Positions 1 to 8,593 of a stretch of 64,000 nucleotides of DNA are shown piece after piece. The notes beneath the pieces were generated by a model. It made no database searches, was not told the DNA's origin, and was given only the letters and a program-made list of their open reading frames with translations. A program made the translations under genes and the position numbers. How positions within the stretch are numbered: position 1 is the first letter of the stretch; each line of letters begins with the position of its first letter. Source of the DNA: Methylacidiphilum infernorum V4 (lineage in GTDB: Bacteria; Verrucomicrobiota; Verrucomicrobiia; Methylacidiphilales; Methylacidiphilaceae); NCBI RefSeq assembly GCF_000019665.1, contig NC_010794.1:310001-374000 (forward strand). Reading direction: 5' to 3'.

Positions 1-1001
1 GTCCTCGGCACAGAGCTTCTCGAGCTCGCTGCGCGCCCGCTTCGGCTTCCCGAGCTCCTCGTAGACCAGGACCCGTTCGTACCGGAGTGTCCGGATCAGC
101 TCCTCGGTGAGGGCTTTCCTCCGGCGCAGGGCACCCGCCAGGGTCTCCCGCGCCGCGTACAGGATCCCGAGCCCGCGCATGGCCCTGGCCTTGTAGATCA
201 GCAGAGCGGCGTGGACCGGCTTCTTGTTCTCAATGCCTTTGGTCAACCGCACGATCTTCCGGCAGATGTTCTTGTCGCCTGGGCGGGCGGTGAGCATCAG
301 TTCAGCGAAGGACAGCTTCACAAGCACGTCGTCGGGTTCGAGACGCTTGAGCCTCTCCAGGCAGGCAATCGCATCATCCCAGTGCTCTTGACGCTGTTAG
401 ACCTCCACCAGGCTCAACAGCACGTCGCGGAGATCTGGGCCCACGTGTGCGGATACCTCGTCTGTGATGGGCGGTTCATGCTCGCGGAGATGCCGTACTT
501 GGAGAAGTAGCGGCCCAGAAGGCTGTGCTTATCGGAAGCCGTCGCAAGGTAGTTCGCGGCTTCTTCCATCTGATCCTGCTTGAGTGCCAGGAAACCGGCA
601 AGATACGCACCTTCGGCTAGGTGGACGGCTTTCTCGAGGTGTTCAAGGGCCTTCTCTTCGTTGCAAAGGACCAACTCTCGGCACCCGTCCACCAGGGCCT
701 CCTTGTCGTCCGGCGTGATGAGCCGCTTGAAGAGATCCAGTGTCAGCCGGTCTTCCGGACGGACCATTGGGACGACCGGAGTTGAGTAGGACGCGCTTCT
801 CCTGCCACCTGCCCTCCCGCTCGGAAGCATGGTCATGTAGAAAAGGCCTGTTCCTGGCATGCCCACCGGGGCCCGCTTGCCCCTCGGACCGATGGTAAAC
901 TTCGCTCCGCACGGCCCGAAGGAGAGAGAGCCGCCCGGCTTGCTCAGGTTTAGGGTTACGCCCGGTGCGATCCTGATTCGTTTCCAGAAGCGGAAGCTCA
1001 T
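1..1001 (-). pseudogene. DUF4236 plus TPR-like protein, broken
   Basis: The start at 1001 gives MSFRFWKRIRIAPGVTLNLS, a clear DUF4236 N-terminal domain (small Gly-rich beta domain of unknown function). The frame stays open to about 480 (C-terminal helical text DLFKRLITPDDKEALVDGC) and then runs into unrelated residues and a stop at 414. In the neighbouring frame, helical-repeat protein text resumes at EPPITDEVSAHVGPDLRDVL, meets one TAA at 399-397, and continues (EHWDDAIACLERLKRLEPDD, then LRYERVLVYEELGKPKRARS) to position 1. One missing base near 478 and one nonsense codon, probably from a Tyr codon, explain everything, so this is one gene with two lesions. The tail resembles TPR repeats, which suggests protein-protein contact. 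It is the last gene of the leftward operon and leaves the window. Sequencing error is the alternative explanation. Confidence 0.72.
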
Positions 1002-1015
1002 CCGGAACGTCCCTG

Positions 1016-1249
1016 TTACCCTTCTAGCGGATACGGATCCTTGCCGTATGGGTGTTCCGTCTGGATCGTGCTGTCCTGCTTGTGAATGATCACTTCTCCA
1101 AGCGCCTTCTTCTTCGCCGATTCCTTGGCATGGGCTATGGCCTCGGCCTTCGAATTGTGGCTGCTGGACAGCCTTGACGCATTTTCCACTTTGACGTTCC
1201 AGCCGCCGTCGGTTCGATGAGTCACATGGCAAGTCTTATGTCTTGGCAT
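1016..1249 (-). CDS. DUF2188 small protein
   Basis: This 77-residue protein matches the DUF2188 pattern: an N-terminal HVTHRTDGGWNVKVENA strand region, an Ala/Lys-rich helix (AEAIAHAKESAKKKALGEV), and a C-terminal HPYGKDPYP motif. The family is tiny, has no known enzymatic role, and is often found on mobile DNA. I chose ATG 1249 because GGAGGTG lies 6 nt upstream; a frame start at 1267 lacks this. It sits 19 nt after the helicase stop and 14 nt before the DUF4236 start, so it belongs to the operon tail. The family call is from recognition of the pattern and the function is unknown. Confidence 0.7.
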   Translation of the reverse strand: MPRHKTCHVTHRTDGGWNVKVENASRLSSSHNSKAEAIAHAKESAKKKALGEVIIHKQDSTIQTEHPYGKDPYPLEG

Positions 1250-1268
1250 TGTTTCACCTCCATGCATA

Positions 1269-2888
1269 TCATTCCCTCAAGGTGCATCCTGTCTTCCCCC
1301 GCAGCCGGCAGTGCATGGTCTTGAGTCGACCACCATCGAAATATGGGAGCTCGATCTTCTCGTCGATGGTCGTGCAGTAGTTCTCAGCAAACAGTTGCAA
1401 GTGTGCTGCATCCCGAGCCACATCAGCGTCGGCGGGGAGGTGCTGAAGAATGGCGTTACTCACAAACATGATGAATTTGCTGCGAGCTCGGGTTAAAGTC
1501 ACGTTAAATCGCCTCGGGTTCAGAATGAATGCCTCTTCTGCGGCGACGAAATCGCGGTCAGCGACGACATAACTTGCTATCATCATGTCCCTCTCCTGGC
1601 CTTGGAACCTGTCTACCGTATCCACGAATGGGGGTGGTTCCATGGGCATCCCAGCTGCGTCTACCAGGAGGTTTCTGATAGTGGACATCTGCGCCCGGTG
1701 AGGTGTCACTATGCCTAGATGCTTGGACCAGAAATCATGGTCACCGGGACCGTTGCCGTCCTGCTCAAGGATGCGCCGGAACAGCAGGGCAAGAGCCGCA
1801 ACCATCTGGGCTTCGAACGGATTTGAAAGCGTCGACGTGTGAACGCCGTAACTGAGGACGACCACCGGTATATCCGGGTCGAGGATCTTTAGAAACAGGT
1901 CACTCCATGGCAGGTTTTCCGGCCACCCATCCGGTGGGCTGCCTGTTGCAGGGGGTAGAGTAATGTCGAGCCTTCGTTCTGGAAAAAACGCCTCGTATCC
2001 TTCGCTGTAGAACCGTTCCTTGGGCCATCCAGAAATCTCCGTGTTTGTCCGGTAATTGCGATCTAGGGCAACAGGATCTTTGCCGTGGGTTTCCTGCATG
2101 TACGAGAAGATGCAATCGAAAAGCCCCTGAACGCTATCTCGCATTTCGAATCCGTAGATCGGACCAAGCTGCTTGTGATCTCCAGCGAGGATTACATGCC
2201 CATCTTCACGCAGAAGCAGGAAATAGGCTGCCGCGAACGCCACCGGAACCTGCGATGCTTCGTCGATCACGAGGAGATCGAACCATCTGGCGACTGGAGT
2301 CCCATCATTCGAAACATCCTTTGCAAGTTGCCCAAGCTGCATCCAGGTACCACCAACCACCACATATTCTGTCCGTTCATGCATGGCTCCAGCCAGAACG
2401 CGTGCCGCATGGTCCTTGCGAACAACATCTTCGATGCGTTTATCGAGAGGAGGCTTCGCCGAATCGCTGCGCAGGCGCACAATACGCACATTGCCGGGCG
2501 GCTCTCCCAAGACAGAGGCGCGTCGCCGGTCGATCAAGTCCGCGACTTCTCTCAGGACATTGTCGATAGCGTTGTAATTGCTCGCGCCGACTCCGATCGA
2601 GATTGGTTCACCGCTATGCCATGCGTTTTCTATCCACCCCAGAATGATACTAGCCAGCACGGTTGTCTTTCCGGTCCCCGGCGGACCCCACAGCAATGAC
2701 AACCGGTCTGTGAACGAGGTCCGAAAGGCATCCGCTTGGCGGGGATTGAAGGGATGCTTCTGGTACTTTGAGACTTGGTTCAGAAGATACTCGACCTCTG
2801 CGTGGCCACGGGTCACCTGCAACTGCCCGGGCTCATACAGGAAGCCGTGAGCGGGTTCTGTCCGAGGATGTTGCACACGCCTTGCCAT
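1269..2888 (-). CDS. SF1 (Upf1-like) DNA/RNA helicase
   Basis: This is a 539-residue superfamily 1 helicase. A Q-motif-like FNPRQADAF (about 47-55) precedes Walker A GPPGTGKT (about 68-75). Further motifs are Walker B DLLVIDEASQVP, motif III LAGDHKQLGP, motif IV region LDRNYRTNTEI, motif V DTVDRFQGQERD and motif VI RFNVTLTRARSK. These are the AAA_11/AAA_12 domains of Upf1/Dna2-type helicases. ATG 2888 follows GGAGGAGG at good spacing, 2 nt after the stop of the nuclease gene. Related proteins often carry the nuclease and helicase on one chain, so the two genes probably act as one machine that unwinds and cuts DNA. No N-terminal accessory domain is present, because that part lies in the nuclease subunit. 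Loss of motif function is not apparent. Confidence 0.9.
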   Translation of the reverse strand: MARRVQHPRTEPAHGFLYEPGQLQVTRGHAEVEYLLNQVSKYQKHPFNPRQADAFRTSFTDRLSLLWGPPGTGKTTVLASIILGWIENAWHSGEPISIGVGASNYNAIDNVLREVADLIDRRRASVLGEPPGNVRIVRLRSDSAKPPLDKRIEDVVRKDHAARVLAGAMHERTEYVVVGGTWMQLGQLAKDVSNDGTPVARWFDLLVIDEASQVPVAFAAAYFLLLREDGHVILAGDHKQLGPIYGFEMRDSVQGLFDCIFSYMQETHGKDPVALDRNYRTNTEISGWPKERFYSEGYEAFFPERRLDITLPPATGSPPDGWPENLPWSDLFLKILDPDIPVVVLSYGVHTSTLSNPFEAQMVAALALLFRRILEQDGNGPGDHDFWSKHLGIVTPHRAQMSTIRNLLVDAAGMPMEPPPFVDTVDRFQGQERDMMIASYVVADRDFVAAEEAFILNPRRFNVTLTRARSKFIMFVSNAILQHLPADADVARDAAHLQLFAENYCTTIDEKIELPYFDGGRLKTMHCRLRGKTGCTLRE

Positions 2889-2890
2889 GA

Positions 2891-5548
2891 TCAAAACCTC
2901 CTCCTTCGTCTCCTCTCTCTCGGGGAAGGGTTGCCACCAACGGCTTGCAGCACTTGCTCTATCCTTTGGCTGGAGAAATCCTGGAACATCGGATCGAGAA
3001 CCATCGGCTGATTCATATCAAGAATGCTCTTATCTTGAGCCAGCCTGAACAAACCACTATTAACCGGTCTTAGCACCAGAAATGGAGGTTCATGCATCGC
3101 CTCCAAGTGCACAACCTCAACCTGAAGCAACTTCCCCAACGGGGCATTCACCATCCATTCATCATTCAGTCCGCGAGAAACCAGCAGCGCCCGTGCATCA
3201 GGAAACGATAGGCCCAGGTATCTTCTCCAAGGGACATCGAGCTCGATATCGGCATCTTCGTTGGACAATGCCAACAGGAAGTCCCCTTCGTTTATCCTGG
3301 CATCTCTTGATGTGGGGGCAAACGTGAAGGTCAGGAGTTCGGCTCCAGCATAACGAGGATCCGATACGCGTACCTTGTCGATGCAGTTCTCGTAAACCCT
3401 CCCGCTTGCTGGCTGTATCCCGCGGATTGAGAAAAAGTGGGCCTCTCGTTCGTCAACGGGAAGCGACCGGCGCTGTCGGTTCTCAAGCTCCTGGCATGCC
3501 ACGTTCAGCTTCTCGAAGACGATGAGGCTGCGAGCACGCTCTGGGATCATCGTCTGCGTTGGCGGAGCTGTGCTGAACGGAGCCTTGCGAAGCGTAAGCC
3601 GGTCCCGGTAATGCTCCCGCAGTCGCCTCACGATATGCTGCAGCGCTCGGAGATGGACGCGTGTTGCGTGCTTGATCCCCTCATAGAGCTCGTCTCGTGT
3701 GTATAGCCGCCACCGCGATGGTTGATCCGGAAACCTTGGGTCAAAATGTCTCAGGAAAATCTTGTCCTGCCATAACTCGTAAGCCCGCTCAAAGGGGATC
3801 TGGTCGCTCATGGGGGTGCTGAAGCCGAACGGCAGTTGGAATCTGTAAAGGTCACCATTCTCGTTGCGAACGGGAAAGAGTGTATTGGCCGTCTCGAACA
3901 GGGAATAATCATGCGGAATTGGAAGGCCAAGAAGCAGTCGGACGACATCCTTCACGATAGTACCCGGCTGAGACTTGAACAGGTCTGGATCGGGCAAGAC
4001 CTGGTCGGGGGGAAAGAGACGAATCAGAAGTTCGATCAGGTCCACGACCTCCGGGTGGTTCATGTGTCTTTCGAACATCCGCCGCAGCTGGTGGACCTCG
4101 AGCATGTCCCAGAAAAAGATATGCGATGAGACGCGGTCTGTTGCTGGCAGTCGACTGTTTGTGTCCGAAACCTCCTCGAGCCACCGGGTGACAAGGGTGA
4201 CGAACTCCACCAGGCGGGCCCGCTCCGTATCCGGGTTCATCGCGTCGACGCGGTCCACGACAAACACATGTTCTTCCGTTTGGGGTGGATCCCCTTGGCT
4301 ACGGCCCGGTGGAAAGTACACTCGGGCGGCACCCATGGCGAATGTAATGCCGGAACCGGGATCGAAGTGGACCGTAATGAAGATGTTCTGGTCGCTCCAT
4401 GCGGGCATAAGTGAGCATCTGCGCCCCTCAATAACTACGGGCTTATTGGCGTGGATTGCTTCGGTTCTTGCCAACAGAGCTGGACGATCAGCGCGAAGCT
4501 GATGGCTTGACGCCTCTGCGGCCTGCCACTCCGTAGTGCTGCCTCTGATGGCCTCCATCAAGCTCTGCGTGGTCGCGATTCCTTTCTGGCGCAGAAGCTC
4601 GGCTTGTCCCTGATTGAGCCACGGTAGCCGGGAAAGATGGTCACATTTCTCCGCCTCCTGCTTGCAGTATCGGACATAGTCACATAGCTGGCACTTTGGC
4701 CCCACGTGCCAGGAGACCTCTTCCGGTCTCTGCTTGAGAACCCGGAGTAGTCGTTCCTCGAAGAACTGCTTGACATGGACCTGGTACACCTCGTAGGGGA
4801 CTGGCAAGAGGGTATCCTTTAGGGCTGAAGTAACAGGGTCACTATCTCCTCTTGCTTTGTATTTACGAACAAGATTCCGGAAAGCGTCAGCATTATGACT
4901 ACCCGGCCAAATGAACCCCTCTGCGCTCACAGCGTATCGATCCGATAGTCCCAGTTCCGCCAATGCCTTTGCCAGCGAGAGTGCGTAGTAGGTGACTTCC
5001 GTAAAATGGCGAAGGGACGGTTCGGCCGCCATTTTCACATCAATTACGTGTAGCTCGAACTCCGGCACAAGACCCGGATTGCCGATAAGCGGATACCCCG
5101 TGCCGCCGGGTCGAATCCATATGATGTCGGGACGGGCTGTAACGGTCTCCAAACCGTAGGTGTTGTATGCCTCTTGGAGACCCGGTGTGATATTTGACGG
5201 AACCTCGAACTCAGCTTCGATGATGGCAAATGGCGGGGTCTTACGCCGCAGGATTTCGAACAGGTTCTTGATCTTTCCGAATGGCTTCCGACCGACAAGC
5301 TCATTGACCTTTTCCTTCTCGACATACTCGACGGCACCCGGCGGTGAAACGTCGATAAGATCCTGGTACTTGTCAGCCTCCCATCGACACCCGGCCGCCT
5401 TGACCAGTTTGATACCGGGTCGCTTGTAGGTATCGGCTTCGATGCCGAGAGAGTCTTTTTCGGTGCTGGAAGCCAGCCGAAATCGAAGAAAGCGGTCACA
5501 ATCAAATTTGAATGTGAGTGCTAGCGTGCCTTTGTCCAGCCGGGGCAT
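2891..5548 (-). CDS. RecB-like PD-(D/E)XK nuclease with Fe-S cysteines
   Basis: This 885-residue protein has a TM0106/Cas4-like nuclease domain. The probable active site is Asp141 (ARPDIIWIRP) with Asp170-Val-Lys172 (FELHVIDVK) and a downstream Tyr-rich helix (HFTEVTYYALSLAKAL). Cys17 (FDCDRFLRF) pairs with Cys286, Cys289 and Cys295 (CQLCDYVRYC), the one-plus-three arrangement that holds a 4Fe-4S cluster in AddB and Cas4. A helix-hairpin-helix-like stretch (LNQGQAELLRQKGIATTQSL) follows. The C-terminal half (about 430-885) has no enzyme motif I recognise and probably docks the helicase. It starts 1 nt after the upstream methyltransferase stop, with GAGGAGG as ribosome binding site. The expected role is cutting foreign DNA together with the adjacent helicase. 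The cluster and active-site assignment are inferred from spacing. Confidence 0.82.
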   Translation of the reverse strand: MPRLDKGTLALTFKFDCDRFLRFRLASSTEKDSLGIEADTYKRPGIKLVKAAGCRWEADKYQDLIDVSPPGAVEYVEKEKVNELVGRKPFGKIKNLFEILRRKTPPFAIIEAEFEVPSNITPGLQEAYNTYGLETVTARPDIIWIRPGGTGYPLIGNPGLVPEFELHVIDVKMAAEPSLRHFTEVTYYALSLAKALAELGLSDRYAVSAEGFIWPGSHNADAFRNLVRKYKARGDSDPVTSALKDTLLPVPYEVYQVHVKQFFEERLLRVLKQRPEEVSWHVGPKCQLCDYVRYCKQEAEKCDHLSRLPWLNQGQAELLRQKGIATTQSLMEAIRGSTTEWQAAEASSHQLRADRPALLARTEAIHANKPVVIEGRRCSLMPAWSDQNIFITVHFDPGSGITFAMGAARVYFPPGRSQGDPPQTEEHVFVVDRVDAMNPDTERARLVEFVTLVTRWLEEVSDTNSRLPATDRVSSHIFFWDMLEVHQLRRMFERHMNHPEVVDLIELLIRLFPPDQVLPDPDLFKSQPGTIVKDVVRLLLGLPIPHDYSLFETANTLFPVRNENGDLYRFQLPFGFSTPMSDQIPFERAYELWQDKIFLRHFDPRFPDQPSRWRLYTRDELYEGIKHATRVHLRALQHIVRRLREHYRDRLTLRKAPFSTAPPTQTMIPERARSLIVFEKLNVACQELENRQRRSLPVDEREAHFFSIRGIQPASGRVYENCIDKVRVSDPRYAGAELLTFTFAPTSRDARINEGDFLLALSNEDADIELDVPWRRYLGLSFPDARALLVSRGLNDEWMVNAPLGKLLQVEVVHLEAMHEPPFLVLRPVNSGLFRLAQDKSILDMNQPMVLDPMFQDFSSQRIEQVLQAVGGNPSPRERRRRRRF

Positions 5549-5549
5549 G

Positions 5550-7736
5550 TCAGTTGCCTCCTCGTTCTCTTGTGCGATGGAGTGCCGTGTGAAGTGGCAT
5601 GGACTCGTCGTCTGCCTTTCCCAGGACCGCCGACGCTACAACCATGGCCCGTTCCAGGTTCAGGCGGTCTGGCTCTCGGAAGCCGATTCGTTTCTTATCA
5701 CCGAGCTCCTTGGCGTAGGCATCCGCACGGCGTCTAGCATCGGCTATGGCGCTCCGCGGAACGACCACTGGGCAGGATTCTCTATCGGGTGCCTGTGCAT
5801 CCTTGCGGCATACGAATACGGCATCCCACTTGATGGTTCCGTCGTAGGAATGGAGCCCCCCCTGTCCCTCACCGCGAAGGGGCAAGACGGCGGTACATCT
5901 GAAACCCGATCTGGCCAGCACCTCGCCTACAGCGTTCCACGCAGCAATGTGCTTGTGGTGATAGGTGAAGACAAAGACGCCATTCCGTTTGAGCACACGC
6001 TGGCATTCGGAGAAGATCCGCCGGAGCCTTTCACGATAAACCGCAATCGACTCATCGTCCCTGGAGGTCAACGCGAGGTTCTCTCCGATGGGAGCCGCAA
6101 GATGAGGATCATCGAATGGAGGTTCGGCCTCTCCAAGGGACTGGTGCCAGGCCAGGTAGAAGTCGGAGAGCTCCGAGTAGCTTAGATTATCGAAGTACGG
6201 AGGATCCGTGAGGATGAGGTCGATGGTTCCATCAGGGATCTCAGACAGATCCTCGGAAGTCTTTGTGCGTATGGAAGCTCTTGAGGAGCCGGTCAGGATC
6301 TGCCAGGGGTTGTCAGAAACCTTCGAGGCGTAAACGTGCTTTCCCGCCTTGGACGGAACGCGGCCGCCTTTCGGGTCCAACTCGGTCGGGGCCTTGGCAA
6401 ACGCAACCGCCTTCGTGATCTTGCTGAGAGTGTTCGGAAATGTGCCTCTCCCAATACAGTCGAGCCATGGATTGATTTCCACCGGCCTCGTGATGTGCCT
6501 GTAGGAATGGATTGAGAACATAGGGCTTAAGCGGCGGTAGCCGAAAGCATACGCCGTGTACATACAGTTCGTGGTGAGATGCTCGCTGAAGGCCATAGCA
6601 AGGACGCGCCGGACGCGAGGCTCATCCACCGCTGCGATGGCCTTGCCGAGCAGGGTCAGATGTAGCAGCTGCCGGTCATTAAAAAGGTCACGATACCTTC
6701 TGAAGCCGTGGATGATCGGTCGCTGGTCTGAGCGGCCATCTGTCGGGATCTCGCGTATCGGCGCAAACGGGCCTTCGGAGCTCTCAATCTCCTTGAGAAG
6801 GCGCGAGGCTTTTCCGTAGCGAATACGGTCTCCCTTCGTCGCCTTCTTGAAATGCCGCGTTACGCCACCTGGGTTTCGCTCGATGTATTCTTGGGCAAAC
6901 AAGTGCCACATCGGGGGCTTCGGACTATTTCCACGATAAGCGAGACCCGCTGTGTCGCCACATGCGGGACAGCGAACCTTTCCACGATTAAGGGTGCCCT
7001 GTGCGATGCGGGTCCGGGTCCCGCACCTACAGCGGATTTCTTTTCGCTCTATGGGAAGCTCGTGGATCTCGTGGCATTCCTTACAGAAGGCCCACTGGAG
7101 CCCCTTCTCCTTGCTGGAAGCCAACTGGAAATGCGGATGGATCTCGAAAGTGCTCCCGCAGGAACGACAGGTGCGACACTCCACCCAGAAGTGATGCAAG
7201 ACCTCGTGCTCCCGGCCATTGAATTTAGTCCTATGGAAAGGTGCTAGCTGGGCAGCAATGGAGACGCAGAGCTCGGCAATCTCTTCGCTCTCGGGATCGT
7301 AGGTAGCTGCTTCCAGTTCAAATCTCGTGATGAACGTGGCTATCGGGTCAATGTCGTATCCGATCACATGGGCGCCACAGCGCATGGCTTCCACTAGGCT
7401 GGTTCCCCCTCCGACGAAGGGATCCAGGACAACCGCGCCGTCCAGCGGCACCTCGCCCAGGAAGGTGTCCCAAAAGCGGTTTTCTTCATCAGCATCAAGC
7501 GAAAGGCCAGTCAAGATAGACCGAAACTGAGAACCGAGGCGTCGGGCGAACCAGCGGTGAACCCGATAGAGCGGATTCGTGCATTGACCTTCCCGCATGG
7601 CAAGTTCAGCAATTTCGGCAATCGGAAGTGCGCCCGACTCAAGCAGGGTCGTGTCTGGGAAACCGTGAAAGCGAGAGCATGCGACATCCTCTTGAACCAC
7701 CCGGTGCTTCTGGGATGCACATTGCACAAGCGTCAT
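5550..7736 (-). CDS. Zinc-ribbon DNA methyltransferase, DUF1156-like (second MTase)
   Basis: This is a 728-residue SAM-dependent DNA methyltransferase of the COG1743 type. An N-terminal segment resembles DUF1156 (LYRVHRWFARRLGSQFRSIL), followed by motif I DPFVGGGT (about 105-112), several CxxC pairs forming zinc ribbons (about 187-260: CRTCRSCGS, CKEC, CRCG, CPACG) and motif IV TDPPYFDNLSYSEL (about 510). It should methylate an amino group of adenine or cytosine, either to mark self DNA or as part of restriction. An earlier in-frame ATG at 7745 falls inside a -10 box, so I prefer ATG 7736. This gene heads the second module (methyltransferase, nuclease, helicase). It is not close in sequence to the PglX-type enzyme at 16,215-18,956. 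Target site and methylated base cannot be read from sequence. Confidence 0.85.
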   Translation of the reverse strand: MTLVQCASQKHRVVQEDVACSRFHGFPDTTLLESGALPIAEIAELAMREGQCTNPLYRVHRWFARRLGSQFRSILTGLSLDADEENRFWDTFLGEVPLDGAVVLDPFVGGGTSLVEAMRCGAHVIGYDIDPIATFITRFELEAATYDPESEEIAELCVSIAAQLAPFHRTKFNGREHEVLHHFWVECRTCRSCGSTFEIHPHFQLASSKEKGLQWAFCKECHEIHELPIERKEIRCRCGTRTRIAQGTLNRGKVRCPACGDTAGLAYRGNSPKPPMWHLFAQEYIERNPGGVTRHFKKATKGDRIRYGKASRLLKEIESSEGPFAPIREIPTDGRSDQRPIIHGFRRYRDLFNDRQLLHLTLLGKAIAAVDEPRVRRVLAMAFSEHLTTNCMYTAYAFGYRRLSPMFSIHSYRHITRPVEINPWLDCIGRGTFPNTLSKITKAVAFAKAPTELDPKGGRVPSKAGKHVYASKVSDNPWQILTGSSRASIRTKTSEDLSEIPDGTIDLILTDPPYFDNLSYSELSDFYLAWHQSLGEAEPPFDDPHLAAPIGENLALTSRDDESIAVYRERLRRIFSECQRVLKRNGVFVFTYHHKHIAAWNAVGEVLARSGFRCTAVLPLRGEGQGGLHSYDGTIKWDAVFVCRKDAQAPDRESCPVVVPRSAIADARRRADAYAKELGDKKRIGFREPDRLNLERAMVVASAVLGKADDESMPLHTALHRTRERGGN

Positions 7737-7809
7737 GATCCGCATATAATTGAATATGAAACGATGTCAACAACAAAATAATGCGGATTGCATGAGCGTC
7801 ATGATCCGC
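7721..7809. repeat. 23-nt direct repeats bracketing a 43-nt AT-rich insert
   Basis: Positions 7721-7743 and 7787-7809 are the same 23-nt sequence with two mismatches; both contain AGCGTCATGATCCGC on the plus strand. Each copy holds the TCATGA stop-start junction. The right copy ends the 264-residue gene and the left copy begins the methyltransferase. Removing one copy plus the insert restores an ATGA overlap like other junctions in the operon, so this looks like a 66-bp duplication-insertion. Confidence 0.8.
7743..7770 (-). promoter_or_regulatory. Candidate sigma70 promoter of the second module
   Basis: Reading leftward, a perfect -35 TTGACA (7770-7765), a 16-nt spacer and TATATG (7748-7743) form a good vegetative promoter in an AT-rich 43-nt insert. 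The expected start point, about 7 nt past the -10, coincides with ATG 7736, so the transcript may be leaderless. No experimental support is available here. Confidence 0.55.
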
Positions 7810-8593
7810 TTCCTTTCGCCGCTGGCTGGCTTTTCGTGCGGAGCATGATCAAGTCCTGGTCAAGGCCGTGTCGCAGTACATCGAGCCGTCCGGATACCGC
7901 GACCAGGTGATCTGCGGATATTGGGCTGAGACGGAACGGGAACAGGCTCGTGGAATCGAGAACCGTTCTCAGAGCCACCGAACCGTTGGGATGAGCGTGC
8001 AAGAAGGCCTCGGCCAACCAGGCGATAACCTCCACCTGAGCTATGGCGAGTGAAAGCCCTGCGGTATAGATGCCTTTTTTCGATGTTTCTTTCAGGACCT
8101 CCCAATCGATGAAACTCCGCAGCACCCGTTGTGCCGCCCTGGATACCGTGTCGCGTTCCCCATATTGCTCCCGCACACGGCGCTGTACCTGGCTGGCTAC
8201 GGCCGTTCCCTGGAGCCTGAGCAGTCGCCCCACATGGGCCGCAATATTTCCCCAGAAAGGATAAACCGCCATGGCCATGCCCCAGTGAACTGCGATATGG
8301 TCCTTGCGCGGAAGGTGTGAGAGAAGCTTGAGGCCTTCCCGGTGAAGGGGATGGAGGTCGTGCGGTGGGCGGACCCAGATCTTCATCAGGATGGTGATCG
8401 TCTTGTCAAGCGAGCCGCGTATCTTCGTGTTATTGGAACGAAACATTTTCTGGAGATCTTCTTGTAGTGCTGTCTTCACAGCGGGTGCCTCGTTTCCCGC
8501 CAAAAAGAGATATGCAGTCCGTTCCAGCCACTTGAGGCGAACAAGACGATCGAGTCCGATTTGGTTGTATCGTCGGTTGGGCCGTGCACTCAT
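7799..8593 (-). CDS. Hypothetical protein in the BrxA position of BREX
   Basis: This 264-residue, mostly helical, basic protein has no motif I can name with certainty. It starts by ATGA overlap with the stop of pglZ and is the last gene of the BREX core, the place where type 3 loci carry BrxA (DUF1819, a small winged-helix DNA-binding protein). Some text fits a BrxA-like pattern, such as the stretch HIAVHWGMAMAVYPFWGNI followed by VSRAAQRVLRSFIDWEVLKE, which looks like a winged-helix segment. No signal peptide or membrane segment is evident. I infer a BrxA-equivalent DNA-binding role mainly from position. A lineage-specific accessory protein is the alternative. Confidence 0.5.
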   Translation of the reverse strand: MSARPNRRYNQIGLDRLVRLKWLERTAYLFLAGNEAPAVKTALQEDLQKMFRSNNTKIRGSLDKTITILMKIWVRPPHDLHPLHREGLKLLSHLPRKDHIAVHWGMAMAVYPFWGNIAAHVGRLLRLQGTAVASQVQRRVREQYGERDTVSRAAQRVLRSFIDWEVLKETSKKGIYTAGLSLAIAQVEVIAWLAEAFLHAHPNGSVALRTVLDSTSLFPFRLSPISADHLVAVSGRLDVLRHGLDQDLIMLRTKSQPAAKGSGS

